Positions 35,192-45,489 of a stretch of DNA of 64,000 bases are shown piece after piece. The position numbers and the translations under genes were made by a program. The notes beneath the pieces were generated by a model, which saw nothing but the letters and a program-made list of their open reading frames with translations, was not told the origin of the DNA and did no database searches. Source of the stretch: Nematocida ironsii (Eukaryota; Microsporidia). The first letter of the stretch is position 1, and every line of letters starts with the position of its first letter. The DNA is taken from the NCBI GenBank assembly GCA_001642415.1, contig LTDK01000179.1:167273-231272 (forward strand), written 5' to 3'.

Positions 35192-37435
35192 ATGGAAAGC
35201 GTTATTGCGTATATGCGGGGAGAGGTGGCACTCTCTGAAGTAATTAAGGCATACCCCACCAATACAACAAATACAAAGGCGTCTGCATATATTTTGTTTG
35301 AAAGCTTAAAAGACATTACAGCCCCCAATGCACTTAGTCTTCACATAATGGCAGTAGAGAAATTCTTTAGAAAAGAGTATATTCCAGGACTATTTTCTGA
35401 GTATATAAGAGTTCTTGTAAACCAAAGAATGAAAATATTCCATGCTGAGATAATTAGAGTAATGGTATATTCTCTTTCTAAGCTGGAGAGGCTGGGGGAG
35501 GTCTTAAACTTAGAAGAAAGACTTTTTCTACTTCTGAAGACAGAGCACTCAAAGGAAATAGATTTAACCGATATACTGAGAGTGTGTCTGAGTAAGGGAA
35601 GTTTAGAGTGGGTAAATAGATACTCTGAAGTAGTACTAGAGAAGAAGTGTAGAGAACTATATGCATCTATAGACAAAACTGTGGTTAGTTGCATATTCAT
35701 GAAAACTATAGGATCGACAGACGTAGTAAAAGTAATAGACGAAAGAAAAGAATTACTTAGTGGAATATCTGAATATAATCCATCTATGCTTCTTCCATTG
35801 GTTAACTCATGCATTTCTTACATACTGTGCAAAGAAATAGAAAGCAGACAGAATATTGTAGCCAGTAGCAATAAACAGCTTATAGGTATGTCTAGTACAG
35901 GGTGCTCTGATATAATTGGCATGGCCTCTAGTGACACACACAGGCTAAAAAAGACAGTACAAGTATTGCCTGCAGGCTCATCCGGTGAGGTTTTAGCAAA
36001 GTCTATGCCCGATTACATGCTGGACAAGCACAGAAAAACAATAATTGACTGGCTAAGAGCGCTTAGAAAATCTTTTATGGAACAGAAAACTATAGGCAGT
36101 TTAGATGATGAGACGCCGTTACTTTATTTGATGCATAAAAACAGTGATTCTGGCACGCATGCTTTAGTAAAAACCCTTGCACGTACTATTCTGTCTAATA
36201 AAACAGAAAAGCTATTGGCAGAGTCTATTTCTATGTTTAATGGTAAATCTATTCTTCTGTTGTGTGAGGTGTGCAATGATATAAATGTACCGGCAGGAAG
36301 CTTACTATCCAGAGACTTGATGATGAAGTTGCTTGAAGTGTCGGGCGATATAGAGTATATCAAATCACAGAGTATTGGCCATATGCTCAATATAAAAGAA
36401 GAGTTGCAAATAAGATATGATTACTATTTAACTATAATATTACACAAAGGCATAACACTCACTGTCTCCCTTAACTTAATAAACCTGATCATAGCATGTG
36501 GATATCACAGCAGGATTGTTGGTCTGGCAGTGCGGCTGTCTGAGGTGCTTAAACAAATGGAATACAGAAATAGAAGTGGATTTATGATTTGTAACAAAGA
36601 GCAGAATCATGAAATGGAGCTCATTCCACCTATACTTAGTAGAATCATACGAACTGTTTACATAAAGAAAAAAGACTTACAACGAATTTTACAAGAGGTT
36701 ATTTATCTTATTACTATTGAAAATGTTCAATTGGTCAAAGGCCTCTACCAAGTTCTTACTGAAATAATATATGCGTACAAAACACTAGATGAAGGAGTCT
36801 CAGAAAAAATGTATGGTCTTAAAAAGCCAGCACATAATAAGTGTGGATATCTTGAAAATAACTATACCTTGCCCAAAATAGAGAGCCCGAGCAGTAACCA
36901 AAGCAAACAGTGCTCCACACAAGCAGAACTTAGCAGCACTGCGGATATAGCTAATAACAATACAATGACAGTATCTGTTGAAATATTTAATATTCTTGAG
37001 GTTGATGGATTTAGCCACTCTGTTAGAACAGAGATAATGGAGTTGATTGTGGCAATGATACAAACTACGGATGTCTTTTTAATCAAAAGATTGCAGAATA
37101 ATCTGATTCCTGAAATACTGGATTACTATATTTCAAATAATATCCTTATAAACTGTAATGAGACCGTAGTATTAATACAGTTCCTTATGTGTGTCTCTAA
37201 GCATAGATTGACAGTACAAAATACGATTAAGCTAGTTTTTCTTCTAATGATACTTATAGAAAGAAGCATTGCACGATCAGAGGATGTTATTAAGGTTTTA
37301 TATGAGAAAGACAAGTATTCTTTGGCATGTTCTGTATACTATAATGTAAAAAAAGATAGAAAAGCTCGAAGGGCCCCAATAATCTCGCCACGTACTATAA
37401 CTAAAATACAGAAAATATTTACAGCAAAAGCATAA
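35192..37435 (+). CDS. Helical-repeat protein, unknown (747 aa)
   Basis: I use the first ATG at 35192; the frame is open further 5' only to a TTG. No family was recognised. The protein is helical throughout, with about 35-40-residue alternations of hydrophobic helices (LLLKTEHSKEIDLTDILRVC and LIRALVKTLARTIL-like segments), as in HEAT/ARM solenoids. It has no coiled coil, signal peptide or membrane segment. A polar loop at about residues 540-590 contains Ser/Asn/Gln. The next gene starts immediately after its stop (TAAATG), the tightest junction in the window. It might be a scaffold for transport, ribosome or kinase assembly; I would not choose. Confidence 0.65.
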   Translation: MESVIAYMRGEVALSEVIKAYPTNTTNTKASAYILFESLKDITAPNALSLHIMAVEKFFRKEYIPGLFSEYIRVLVNQRMKIFHAEIIRVMVYSLSKLERLGEVLNLEERLFLLLKTEHSKEIDLTDILRVCLSKGSLEWVNRYSEVVLEKKCRELYASIDKTVVSCIFMKTIGSTDVVKVIDERKELLSGISEYNPSMLLPLVNSCISYILCKEIESRQNIVASSNKQLIGMSSTGCSDIIGMASSDTHRLKKTVQVLPAGSSGEVLAKSMPDYMLDKHRKTIIDWLRALRKSFMEQKTIGSLDDETPLLYLMHKNSDSGTHALVKTLARTILSNKTEKLLAESISMFNGKSILLLCEVCNDINVPAGSLLSRDLMMKLLEVSGDIEYIKSQSIGHMLNIKEELQIRYDYYLTIILHKGITLTVSLNLINLIIACGYHSRIVGLAVRLSEVLKQMEYRNRSGFMICNKEQNHEMELIPPILSRIIRTVYIKKKDLQRILQEVIYLITIENVQLVKGLYQVLTEIIYAYKTLDEGVSEKMYGLKKPAHNKCGYLENNYTLPKIESPSSNQSKQCSTQAELSSTADIANNNTMTVSVEIFNILEVDGFSHSVRTEIMELIVAMIQTTDVFLIKRLQNNLIPEILDYYISNNILINCNETVVLIQFLMCVSKHRLTVQNTIKLVFLLMILIERSIARSEDVIKVLYEKDKYSLACSVYYNVKKDRKARRAPIISPRTITKIQKIFTAKA

Positions 37436-38371
37436 ATGAGCAGTGTATGCAGCAGTATATCCTGTCTATACGACCAAAAAAATCTAATCTACGGACTGTG
37501 GGATGGAGGCGTAAGAATAAATAAAAAAGGAATGGCTACTTCCATCTCTCTTAAGTCACCAGCCACTGCCATATTTGAGACCACCGAAAACACTGTATAC
37601 ATAGGAACCGCCGATGGAGATGTATGGGAAATAAAAAATGAAAATGTACAGCGAATTGTCAGAGCATGCGGGCACATAAAACACACTGATATAAATATAC
37701 AGTCTGTAACTGGAGTGCATGGGCATATAGACCACAATATTATTATTACATATATATATGGTGAAATAGTAGTATATAACACCAAAGACAGCGCCATTGT
37801 GCAAAGAATACCAATAGAAGGGAAAATAACAAGCAGCTGTGCTGAAAATGGAAAGGTTTTGTGCACAGTAGATAGTAAAGCACTATTATTGTATGATATA
37901 AAAACCAGCACAGTTCTTAGAATGAAAGCACTTCTCTCTAATATTATTATTACCCACAGTATATTTGTTTCTGGCACAGATCAGCACACAATTGCATATG
38001 CTACCTCTATTGGAAAGGTTTGCATTGATTACACAAACAGGCCAGGAACAGGATTTGTCTTCAAGGCACACAAGCAAATGACAGATAATAGGGAAATGTA
38101 TTATCCCGTAACCCTTATAAAGCCCGCAACTTCTTCTAGAATCATCACAGGCGGTGCAGACGGGGATGTTCATCTCTGGGACTTAAAAGACAAAATAAAA
38201 GTACACACCATTGTATCAACAAAAAAATGCATTCTTACAGGTGATGTCAAAGTAGATGAAAATAATTTGCCAATTTCTCTAATGTTAGTTTTATCTGAGA
38301 GTATTAATGGTCTTTGTGAGATAGAAGGCACAAATCAGCTAGTTGATGTTTCTTTAAAAGGATGGATCTAG
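37436..38371 (+). CDS. BUB3: BUB3/RAE1-type WD40 protein
   Basis: The 311-aa beta-propeller is of normal length for BUB3. Blades are weak in the first half (YGLWDGGVRI, VYIGTADGDVWEI). The second half is distinctive: TSIGKVCIDY (family S-I-x-G-R-V-x-V-E-Y), then GFVFKAHKQ (family F-K-C-H-R), MYYPVTLIK (Y-P-V-N-x-I) and RIITGGADGDVHLWDLKD (A-T-G-G-S-D-G-x-V-N-I-W-D). BUB3 carries BUB1/Mad3 to phosphorylated kinetochore scaffolds in the spindle checkpoint; its sister RAE1 works in mRNA export. I prefer BUB3 because of the Y-P-V block but cannot exclude RAE1. It starts on the base after the preceding stop. Confidence 0.65.
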   Translation: MSSVCSSISCLYDQKNLIYGLWDGGVRINKKGMATSISLKSPATAIFETTENTVYIGTADGDVWEIKNENVQRIVRACGHIKHTDINIQSVTGVHGHIDHNIIITYIYGEIVVYNTKDSAIVQRIPIEGKITSSCAENGKVLCTVDSKALLLYDIKTSTVLRMKALLSNIIITHSIFVSGTDQHTIAYATSIGKVCIDYTNRPGTGFVFKAHKQMTDNREMYYPVTLIKPATSSRIITGGADGDVHLWDLKDKIKVHTIVSTKKCILTGDVKVDENNLPISLMLVLSESINGLCEIEGTNQLVDVSLKGWI

Positions 38372-38851
38372 CCCTATATACTGTCTATTTGGTTGTACAC
38401 TATAGTATATCTAAAATTAGTCTATATAATTGAATAAACTTAATCTATACCTACAATACAAAATATTTAATCCAATATGCCTCAAATTGCCCGAAATATT
38501 CATCATATATCATAGCATGTCTAATTGGTTACATACCATTTACACAAAATACATATTTTTATTTTTCTTATTTGCTTAGTTATATTTTTAAAGTTCATAA
38601 TATCTTCTAAGAATAAATAACTTTAATAGTTTTGTTAAACTGTATTTATTATAATAGACATCTAAAATCGAATTAAAATTTATTTTAAGAATATATCATA
38701 ATAAATCCTTACTATACATAAAATAATAGCCCGAAAGCTCTAAATTATTTAAGAGATAAATAATATTAATTTTTGATAAATCATGACTAATTCACATTTT
38801 ATTATATATAGGAACTCATTGCATAACTGAAAAATCAGTCTTTATTAATAT
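38372..38851. other. 480-bp convergent spacer
   Basis: This AT-rich 3' spacer between convergent genes holds two CCCGAAA sequences (near 38493 and 38731). No gene is seen. It marks the left boundary of the accessory island. Confidence 0.5.
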
Positions 38852-39472
38852 TTATTCTAGAGTCCAAACATACTGTAAATAAGCACTAAAAACATATGCA
38901 ATAATGTGTAAAACACTACACATAAGAAGACTTAGGTATAGCATAAGAAAAGGCCCTGCCAGTGCTTGAATGACATAATACTTCATATACATTTTTTTAA
39001 ATACTAGAGCCATTCCTATAGAAATAAGCATACACATGGAAAAATACGTGTATATTCCTACCATGCTATATTTCAATGTGCTTATCTGATATGTGATTAT
39101 AATGTAAATAAATACTAATGAAAATACCCAAGCAGTAAATCCTAAAGCATAAGAGTGTTTGTTTATGAAACGTTGAGGAAGTCTGTTTGTATATTTAATA
39201 TTAGTTCTGTGCAGTATTAGAAGAGCATAAAAATAAAAAATACACTGCATAATATAAAATACAAAATATTTAAAATTATTGGATTTAACTACATAAATAG
39301 TGTAAATCGCATTGTAAAAGGCCCCTTCCTGCATTAATACAGATATAGTCCCTATGGAAAAGTATGCAAATATTGTGATATAGATGGTTATTGTATGGCT
39401 TAATGTATCTAATGGGGGTATTTCGGGCTGTGGTAAAATATCCTGGTATTTGTGCTCAATTAGACTGGGCAT
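38852..39472 (-). CDS. Multi-pass membrane protein, unknown (206 aa)
   Basis: After a short polar N-terminus (about 25 residues, with PQPEIPPLD), the protein is almost entirely hydrophobic, with about five membrane spans: residues about 28-48, 67-87, 110-130, 137-157 and 170-195. It is rich in Ile, Tyr, Phe and Leu with few charges except in short loops (HRTNIKYTNRLPQRF). There is no signature of a known transporter or channel. It is the first of three multi-pass orphans in this island; I see no alignable similarity among them, so I do not call them paralogs. Confidence 0.65.
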   Translation of the reverse strand: MPSLIEHKYQDILPQPEIPPLDTLSHTITIYITIFAYFSIGTISVLMQEGAFYNAIYTIYVVKSNNFKYFVFYIMQCIFYFYALLILHRTNIKYTNRLPQRFINKHSYALGFTAWVFSLVFIYIIITYQISTLKYSMVGIYTYFSMCMLISIGMALVFKKMYMKYYVIQALAGPFLMLYLSLLMCSVLHIIAYVFSAYLQYVWTLE

Positions 39473-39599
39473 ATGTTGATTTAATAGTTTTTATTTATCT
39501 TTAAAGTATGATCATTTATTAAATATAATGTTAATAGTAATGCGTATTTAATATGTATATCACGTATATAAAACGTGAATATACTAAGTGAATAATCAA

Positions 39600-40060
39600 A
39601 AGTATTTAGAGAAATTCTAGCAGAAAATAGAGCTGGTTTTATAGTCAGCCTCTGTGCGGGTTTTGTAGAAACTGTGTGCATAGGGCACTGTGTTTACAGA
39701 AGGGCTAGTTCTGCTGAGTATTCATGCAGTATCATTGAGGACCCTTATAGAAATTCTTTGAGTTCTGTATAAAAAGGTCACTATAATAGTGTTTAATAGC
39801 CTAATTTAGATTACTTTCTTTCATATGTGCTATTATGCCAAGTAATTCTAGCTTATTAGAAAAGCTCGTGTAGTTGTTATATATAGTGAATTGGTTGTAT
39901 GTTTGTATACTCACAATATGCATATTAGTCTAAATATAATACTTTTCTTCTTTAACTATTTTATGTTATTTTAAATTTTAATAGACCATAAATTACTATC
40001 AACCCAATCACTCTGTAGTTTAAAGATGTTCTAGAAGAAATAACCAATAGGCTTTAAAAA
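39600..40060 (-). pseudogene. Decayed partial copy of the 998-aa secreted protein gene
   Basis: Three separate pieces match the intact gene at 41396-44392 in the same order and strand. 39619-39705 matches about 41731-41818, 39719-39845 matches about 41998-42125, and 39885-40050 matches about 44293-44475, covering the signal-peptide region, start region and upstream flank. The middle (about 2.2 kb) and a smaller stretch of about 165 bp are missing. In the frame of the parent a TAG stands at 39617-39619, exactly where the parent continues with Leu-Thr-Met. Matching of the flank upstream of the start shows the copy included its promoter. Similarity is clear but diverged, so the loss is not recent. 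Confidence 0.8.
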
Positions 40061-41395
40061 TAAAGCATTTATGTTAGAATTGCCTGAGTCCCCATTCTAC
40101 ATACTCAAATATATTTAGACTGGTCTATATAATTTCAAAATATACCTGGAAAACTTCTTGACCAGTCTTTTTCCTTGCTGTATACATAATTTCATTGGAG
40201 GATGTGGTGCTATATTTTGCTTAAGTTAAAATTTCTATACATACCATTTAACATATGAACATACATGCGTTGTCCTATGTTTTAGTGTTTTTGATTGGGT
40301 GCACTTCTACCCATTCCCTCTGGTATTCTATTTTTTAAGCATAATACTATACTTATTGTATATAGAAATAAAACTAGCACATTAAGCAAATACTTTTTAT
40401 TAGCATAGTTTATTTATAGTTCTGTGCTATATTTTTATTTATTCTTTCTATACATACCATAACAAATCTTGTTTACACTAAATATTGTATATAATCAGGC
40501 CTTCTTAATAAACTTATCAGAGAAGTAACTGCTATTTCATAATTCTTGTAAAGTTGTCTTTCTTTAGTTAAAGTTTACTATGTGAGTATCTATACTATTT
40601 TTAGATCTCTTTGAATAGAATACTGTTTATTTCTGTTATATGGGTCCGTTGTAATAATTTATTTGTCCTGAGTGTATGCTGTTTCTTCTATATTATTCAT
40701 GCCTTATTACTAATTTTATGACGGTAAATGAATTTTTCTATTAAATATTTCAAATTGTAAAAATAAAATATGTTCACTTTTTTATGGAAATATTTCATTG
40801 AATATGAGTTTATTATACGAAGAATAGAAAAATAAAAAAGAATTTAACTATTTTATAATAAACTATGCTAAAAGTATACAATACAATAAACATGAAAAAG
40901 GACTATAAATAGCCCGATATAAAAAGATCAGAAATAATACAGCCACGTACTGGTATATCATATTAATTAAAGAACGCCGAAAAAACAACTGTGATCCCAA
41001 AGAAAAGGCTAAATGAACTATTTTTTTATTAAATTGGGGTGGATCGTAATCAGTTTAAATTAATTTCAAAGAGATGGAATATATCTATAGTCTAGTTGTG
41101 TATTTTAATATATTTATATTAAATTTTCTTTACATTCTATGTAAAGAATAAATAATTATACTTTTAATAAATCATGTTTATACTATGTTTTATAAACAGG
41201 TCACAATTAGAAAATTAACTAGAAACTCTATTTCAGACTATTAATGCAGGCTGAAACAAAAGGCAACAAATAAAGCATTAGCATGCTTATTATACCAATA
41301 TAAACTGCATAATTAAGTAATATAGGAAACAAATATGTTATTATAGCTAAGTGTTTTCTTATTTTTTGGAGTTCTTATTATTATATCTTTACAGG
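40061..41395. other. 1.3-kb AT-rich spacer with no supported gene
   Basis: This spacer lies between the pseudogene and the 3' end of its intact parent. Stops occur in all frames. The short motif CTATACATACCAT is repeated (near 40235 and 40450). Otherwise it holds only AT-rich low-complexity sequence. Confidence 0.5.
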
Positions 41396-44392
41396 TTATG
41401 TTAAGTAATTGGATTTTTTTAGTTGTTTTAAACGTGATTGTTGGGTAATGCGGTCGGTATAAATTAAAGAACTTAAAATATCATAGTGGATTCCATATTT
41501 ACAGCCGTTATAACTATTGTCTCTTATATATAGAATTCCTTCATCACTTTGTCTAATTTCTTGTAGCTTACTATTTTGAATGGCACTTGAAACATCTTTT
41601 AGAATAAACTTTGGATCATAGTTCTTTTTATTGAGTGTTGCACCAGAAATAGGGTCAATTATTTCATTATTCGTATTTTTATTCACCAAATATGTATTCA
41701 TTCTTTCTAAAAGATCTTTCATAGTAAGACAGAAAATAGAGCTGGTTTTATAGTCAATATCAGATCGGCTTTTGTAGAAACAGTGCCCATATAGCGCAGT
41801 ATTCACAGAAGGATTTTTGCGCTGTAGCATGTCAATGAAAGAAACATGAGCAGGCTGTTTAATAGAACCTATATCGGTTCTTTCATCTATTATGTTGCTG
41901 TCAAATTTGTATGTTGTATACTCATAAACACTATCATATAATTTTGTATTCCAAGTTACACATCCATTTGAAGTGCTCTCTTCTATTTCCTGTTGAATAT
42001 TCATGCAGTAACACTGTGGGTTTTCATAGAAGTCTGTTGAATTTCGTATAAAAAAGTCACTATAGTAATGCTTAATAGCATAGTTTAGATCACTTTCTTT
42101 CATGTGTCTTTCAATCTCTGACAATCTTGAATCATCAGACTGTGGGTCAGAGGAACTTAAATTGGTCTTAAAAGGAGGAGGAGTATAAATCTCTGTATAG
42201 TCAATTGGTGTTAAGTTTTTATATTCACCCAATCTAAATACACTATAATTAATGTTATTCATATCATAAGGCCCAAGCGCAGCTCTAGAAACCATAAGCT
42301 TAGGAAGAAATAGTGGGATTCTTGTCTTATCCATATTGTCATCCTTAATATTATTTTTTACTTCCGGTGAGTAAACAAATTGTGCAAAACAGAACTCGGT
42401 TTCATAGATATTTTCTTTTATGTAATAGAATACTACATTACAATTTTCACTTTCTATTGTCTGTACTGTTTTGTTTAAATCAGATTCCTCAGTTATTAGC
42501 GACCAGGTTCCATCCTGCCTACTGTACTTAAATGAGTATATGCACTCACTCTTACCATCTTTTGTGACATCCTTTATATTGAAGACTTGTTCAAGATAAT
42601 CTATTATGTCTTCAATTGTATGAAACTGATAGTTCAGAATTTTACCATTTTTTTGTTTATGTATGTAGTAGGGAAGATGAACCATTGTAACTGTATGCCA
42701 CTCATTATCTACAAATTGCACATGATAGTGGTCTTTTATTGTTAATAATGGGTTATTTTCAGTAATTAATCTAATGGCTGTGAGGTTCATTGCAGCAGAA
42801 TTATGCTTAAACATACTATTTTCTGTTATACATATATTTATTATCTCTGCGGTAAATTTAAAGTATGTTTGAGCCTTAACACTATTTCCACCTAAGATTT
42901 TATTATATGATCGAAACATACACATATTATTTATATGAATAAGCGGAGTTCTATTTATAATGGCACATCTTAGGCTTGATTTTAATCTATACGATATTCC
43001 ACAATAGGTATAAAAGAGTCTAACCGTATTAAACACTAGATTATACACGTCTACTGTATTGCAGTTTTCTATGAGTTTACCAATATTTCTAAGCAATTTA
43101 ATTTGTTTAATTTTAGTATATGAGTTTTCTGCTAATATTTCATCTTTCTGTGCAGTGTGTATAAGATATGTTATAATAGGGTCTATATGCGGCAGCTCTT
43201 TCTTTAAATCATTTAAATACTTGTTTATATTGTCACTTTCGCCATTACGGGTTATTTCTTTTTTAAACCCATTGTTAAACTGATCAATTACGCTCACTGG
43301 CATTTTATAGAAGTCTTCGTATACCTCTGGTATTAAAAGAATAGCATTCAACTTTTTTTTAAGTTGTATATCCTGCTGTGTTCCTTTTATATTGATTTGT
43401 CTATCTATGCCACTGCAACAGCAGTATAAATTTACTTCTTTATTCAGCCAAATATCACTGAGGGTTTCTCTTTTCTTTTTAGTATGCATGCAGTTACGAT
43501 ATTGATTTATAGCTGGTTTATGTGTTTCATTATAATAAACTAGATCATTTAGAAATCCAATATAGAATAATGGGTTGGGCATTCTTTTATTAGGATCGGT
43601 TTTCATCATATTTTGAAGTATGCGTTTTAGTAGAAGAAACCTACTATTTATATTTTTAACCATAGTCCAAATATCTGTTTTTGTATCACTATTCCAGCTT
43701 TCAATTGCGTCCTTTGTTTTGTTGTCTACTCCGTTTGAGCTAAGGGTCCCATTTGAGCTTAAACCCATTAATGTATCAATATTTTCGATGTAGCCAGTAT
43801 AATTTCGTATAATATATCTGTGTTCAAGCTTACATGAATATGACATGGTGTTTATATCCGACTTGGTTGTAGAATCTACTTTAAGTGGATTGATAGTAGT
43901 AGATGGAATTGGTCCCAAAGTTGCTTTTGAAGGTGAATCTGATGTTAGTTCTGGATTTATATATATTGTTGAAATATTTGCATCTTTTCCTGTATCATCA
44001 GAATCATAGCTGCCTACATACCTATAATAAAACTCTTGAATATTGCTAGAAGATGCAATATTGGCATTTGCGTCATAGAATGGTTTAATTGCATTGTATA
44101 TATTCAAATGCGGGGTGTCTATTTGTATAGACCGAGAATCCATAGTATATGATGCATAATTAGTGGTATAACATATATTTCTTCCTATTTGTGACTCTTT
44201 TAACTTTGCACTAGTATTTAGAATTGTAATTTTGCTTTTCGAAGAGTGTGCTCTATTATATGGCCCCTTGTTATCTTTTTTTCTATCTTGTTTACAATTT
44301 GGTTTAAAGTTTGTACAAATTACTATTTCTACACATATGCACAGTAGTCCAAATATAAAGAATTTCTTTCTTAATTTCTTCATATTACTCAT
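41396..44392 (-). CDS. Large secreted lineage-specific protein (998 aa), multi-copy family
   Basis: The protein begins with a basic start and a hydrophobic core (MKKLRKKFFIFGLLCICVEI, residues 4-23) followed by VICTNF, a good cleavable signal peptide. The mature part is polar, Asn/Ser/Thr/Tyr-rich, with about 25 cysteines, several in pairs or triplets (LYCCCSG), and many N-glycosylation sequons, as expected of a secreted protein. There is no second membrane segment. No catalytic motif was recognised; a DPISGATLN segment near residue 916 recalls U-box wording but has no supporting context. A decayed copy lies 1.3 kb away, so the gene belongs to a duplicating family. In layout it resembles the large secreted families described from Nematocida; membership is an inference. 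The start is M1 or M4. Confidence 0.8.
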   Translation of the reverse strand: MSNMKKLRKKFFIFGLLCICVEIVICTNFKPNCKQDRKKDNKGPYNRAHSSKSKITILNTSAKLKESQIGRNICYTTNYASYTMDSRSIQIDTPHLNIYNAIKPFYDANANIASSSNIQEFYYRYVGSYDSDDTGKDANISTIYINPELTSDSPSKATLGPIPSTTINPLKVDSTTKSDINTMSYSCKLEHRYIIRNYTGYIENIDTLMGLSSNGTLSSNGVDNKTKDAIESWNSDTKTDIWTMVKNINSRFLLLKRILQNMMKTDPNKRMPNPLFYIGFLNDLVYYNETHKPAINQYRNCMHTKKKRETLSDIWLNKEVNLYCCCSGIDRQINIKGTQQDIQLKKKLNAILLIPEVYEDFYKMPVSVIDQFNNGFKKEITRNGESDNINKYLNDLKKELPHIDPIITYLIHTAQKDEILAENSYTKIKQIKLLRNIGKLIENCNTVDVYNLVFNTVRLFYTYCGISYRLKSSLRCAIINRTPLIHINNMCMFRSYNKILGGNSVKAQTYFKFTAEIINICITENSMFKHNSAAMNLTAIRLITENNPLLTIKDHYHVQFVDNEWHTVTMVHLPYYIHKQKNGKILNYQFHTIEDIIDYLEQVFNIKDVTKDGKSECIYSFKYSRQDGTWSLITEESDLNKTVQTIESENCNVVFYYIKENIYETEFCFAQFVYSPEVKNNIKDDNMDKTRIPLFLPKLMVSRAALGPYDMNNINYSVFRLGEYKNLTPIDYTEIYTPPPFKTNLSSSDPQSDDSRLSEIERHMKESDLNYAIKHYYSDFFIRNSTDFYENPQCYCMNIQQEIEESTSNGCVTWNTKLYDSVYEYTTYKFDSNIIDERTDIGSIKQPAHVSFIDMLQRKNPSVNTALYGHCFYKSRSDIDYKTSSIFCLTMKDLLERMNTYLVNKNTNNEIIDPISGATLNKKNYDPKFILKDVSSAIQNSKLQEIRQSDEGILYIRDNSYNGCKYGIHYDILSSLIYTDRITQQSRLKQLKKSNYLT

Positions 44393-45265
44393 AAATTTTA
44401 ATAGACTATATCTTCTTATATAGTTTGAAGTATTTTATGGTTTATAGATATTTCAAAAAGAAATAACCAATTAGCTAAATAAGAACATATATTTTTATTT
44501 AGAATTTTCTAGAGGTACGTATTCTATATATTTCACTATATTTAGACACGCCTATTTGATATTTTATATTTATGAGCACCATTGGGCGGTTTTTATTTCT
44601 GTATACAGAATATTATTCAAAAACAGTCTATTCCCACCACATATTATAAATGTAGTAGATGTGTAATAAGGATGTTTTTCAGTTTCATTTTAATGCTGTT
44701 TCTTTCTTGTATATGTTTGAACCATAAATTATTAAAGATTTGTCACTAATGCCCTATTCTCTTACTCTTAACTATATATACTATAAGTAGTCTTGTTTTA
44801 CTTAACTTGATACAATCACTACTTTAATGTATAATATACGTCAATTCTATCACGTGCCCTCTTTTAAGCAGTTTATTGTTCTTTATTTGTTCCTATAACA
44901 TCTATTGCACTTCCTTCTAACTCCTTCTTCTTCTTCTTTTTTCTCTTCCTCCTTTATGCTTTTATTTCTACTCTTACTATATTAAACACAATAATCCTAT
45001 AATCTTATAGAAGTTACATACCTAGTCAATTCACACTAATATAGGGTGTATACTTCTCCCTTCCATCATATACTAGAATTATAGCTACTCTCGCCATCAG
45101 AACTCATAGTTAATAATGAAATGTTTGCACCCACTCTCACAAGTTTGTATATTATACGCACACATCCATACTAGCCCCCCTCTCTATTTATTCCTATCCT
45201 TCTTACATGCCATACATTCTTGGCCTTCTTTGAAGAGCCCCTTAGCAAAAATAACCCGACGAAAA
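44393..45265. other. Spacer with a long polypyrimidine tract
   Basis: AT-rich upstream region of the secreted gene (its first about 80 bases match the pseudogene flank, including the shared sequence AGAAATAACCAAT). From about 44870 to 45000 the plus strand is nearly pure pyrimidine (CTCCTTCTTCTTCTTCTTTT). No gene is called; minus-strand frames through the tract are short Lys/Glu stretches broken by stops. Confidence 0.5.
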
Positions 45266-45352
45266 ACTCTGCTGCAGGGGTATGAAAAGTGAGGAAAATG
45301 GCCTGAAAATGGCCCAAATATTCGGGTTATGTCGGGGTGCAGGGGTATACTT
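45266..45352 (+). repeat. 87-bp direct repeat, copy A
   Basis: This copy is identical to copy B at 45403-45489, the two lying on either side of the run of Ns. It contains two GTGCAGGGGTAT/CTGCAGGGGTAT sub-motifs and is far more GC-rich than its surroundings. The nonamer ATAACCCGA at 45251-45259 is the exact reverse complement of TCGGGTTAT at 45322-45330. Confidence 0.9.
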
Positions 45353-45402
45353 NNNNNNNNNNNNNNNNNNNNNNNNNNNNNNNNNNNNNNNNNNNNNNNN
45401 NN
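45353..45402. other. Assembly gap (50 Ns)
   Basis: Exactly 50 N bases lie between two identical 87-bp units. The true number of units, and so the true length here, is unknown. Confidence 0.98.
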
Positions 45403-45489
45403 ACTCTGCTGCAGGGGTATGAAAAGTGAGGAAAATGGCCTGAAAATGGCCCAAATATTCGGGTTATGTCGGGGTGCAGGGGTATACTT
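45403..45489 (+). repeat. 87-bp direct repeat, copy B
   Basis: This copy is identical to copy A and continues directly into the GC-richer island on its right. Whether the locus is a tandem array or one unit split by a mis-assembled gap cannot be decided from the sequence. Confidence 0.9.

Noticed and set aside
41396..44392. U-box or ubiquitin protease function from DPISGATLN
   Set aside because: It is a single short resemblance without the rest of the domain, in a protein predicted to be secreted.
45242..45454. Minus-strand frame running through the N gap
   Set aside because: It is an artefact of reading through Ns between two identical repeat units.
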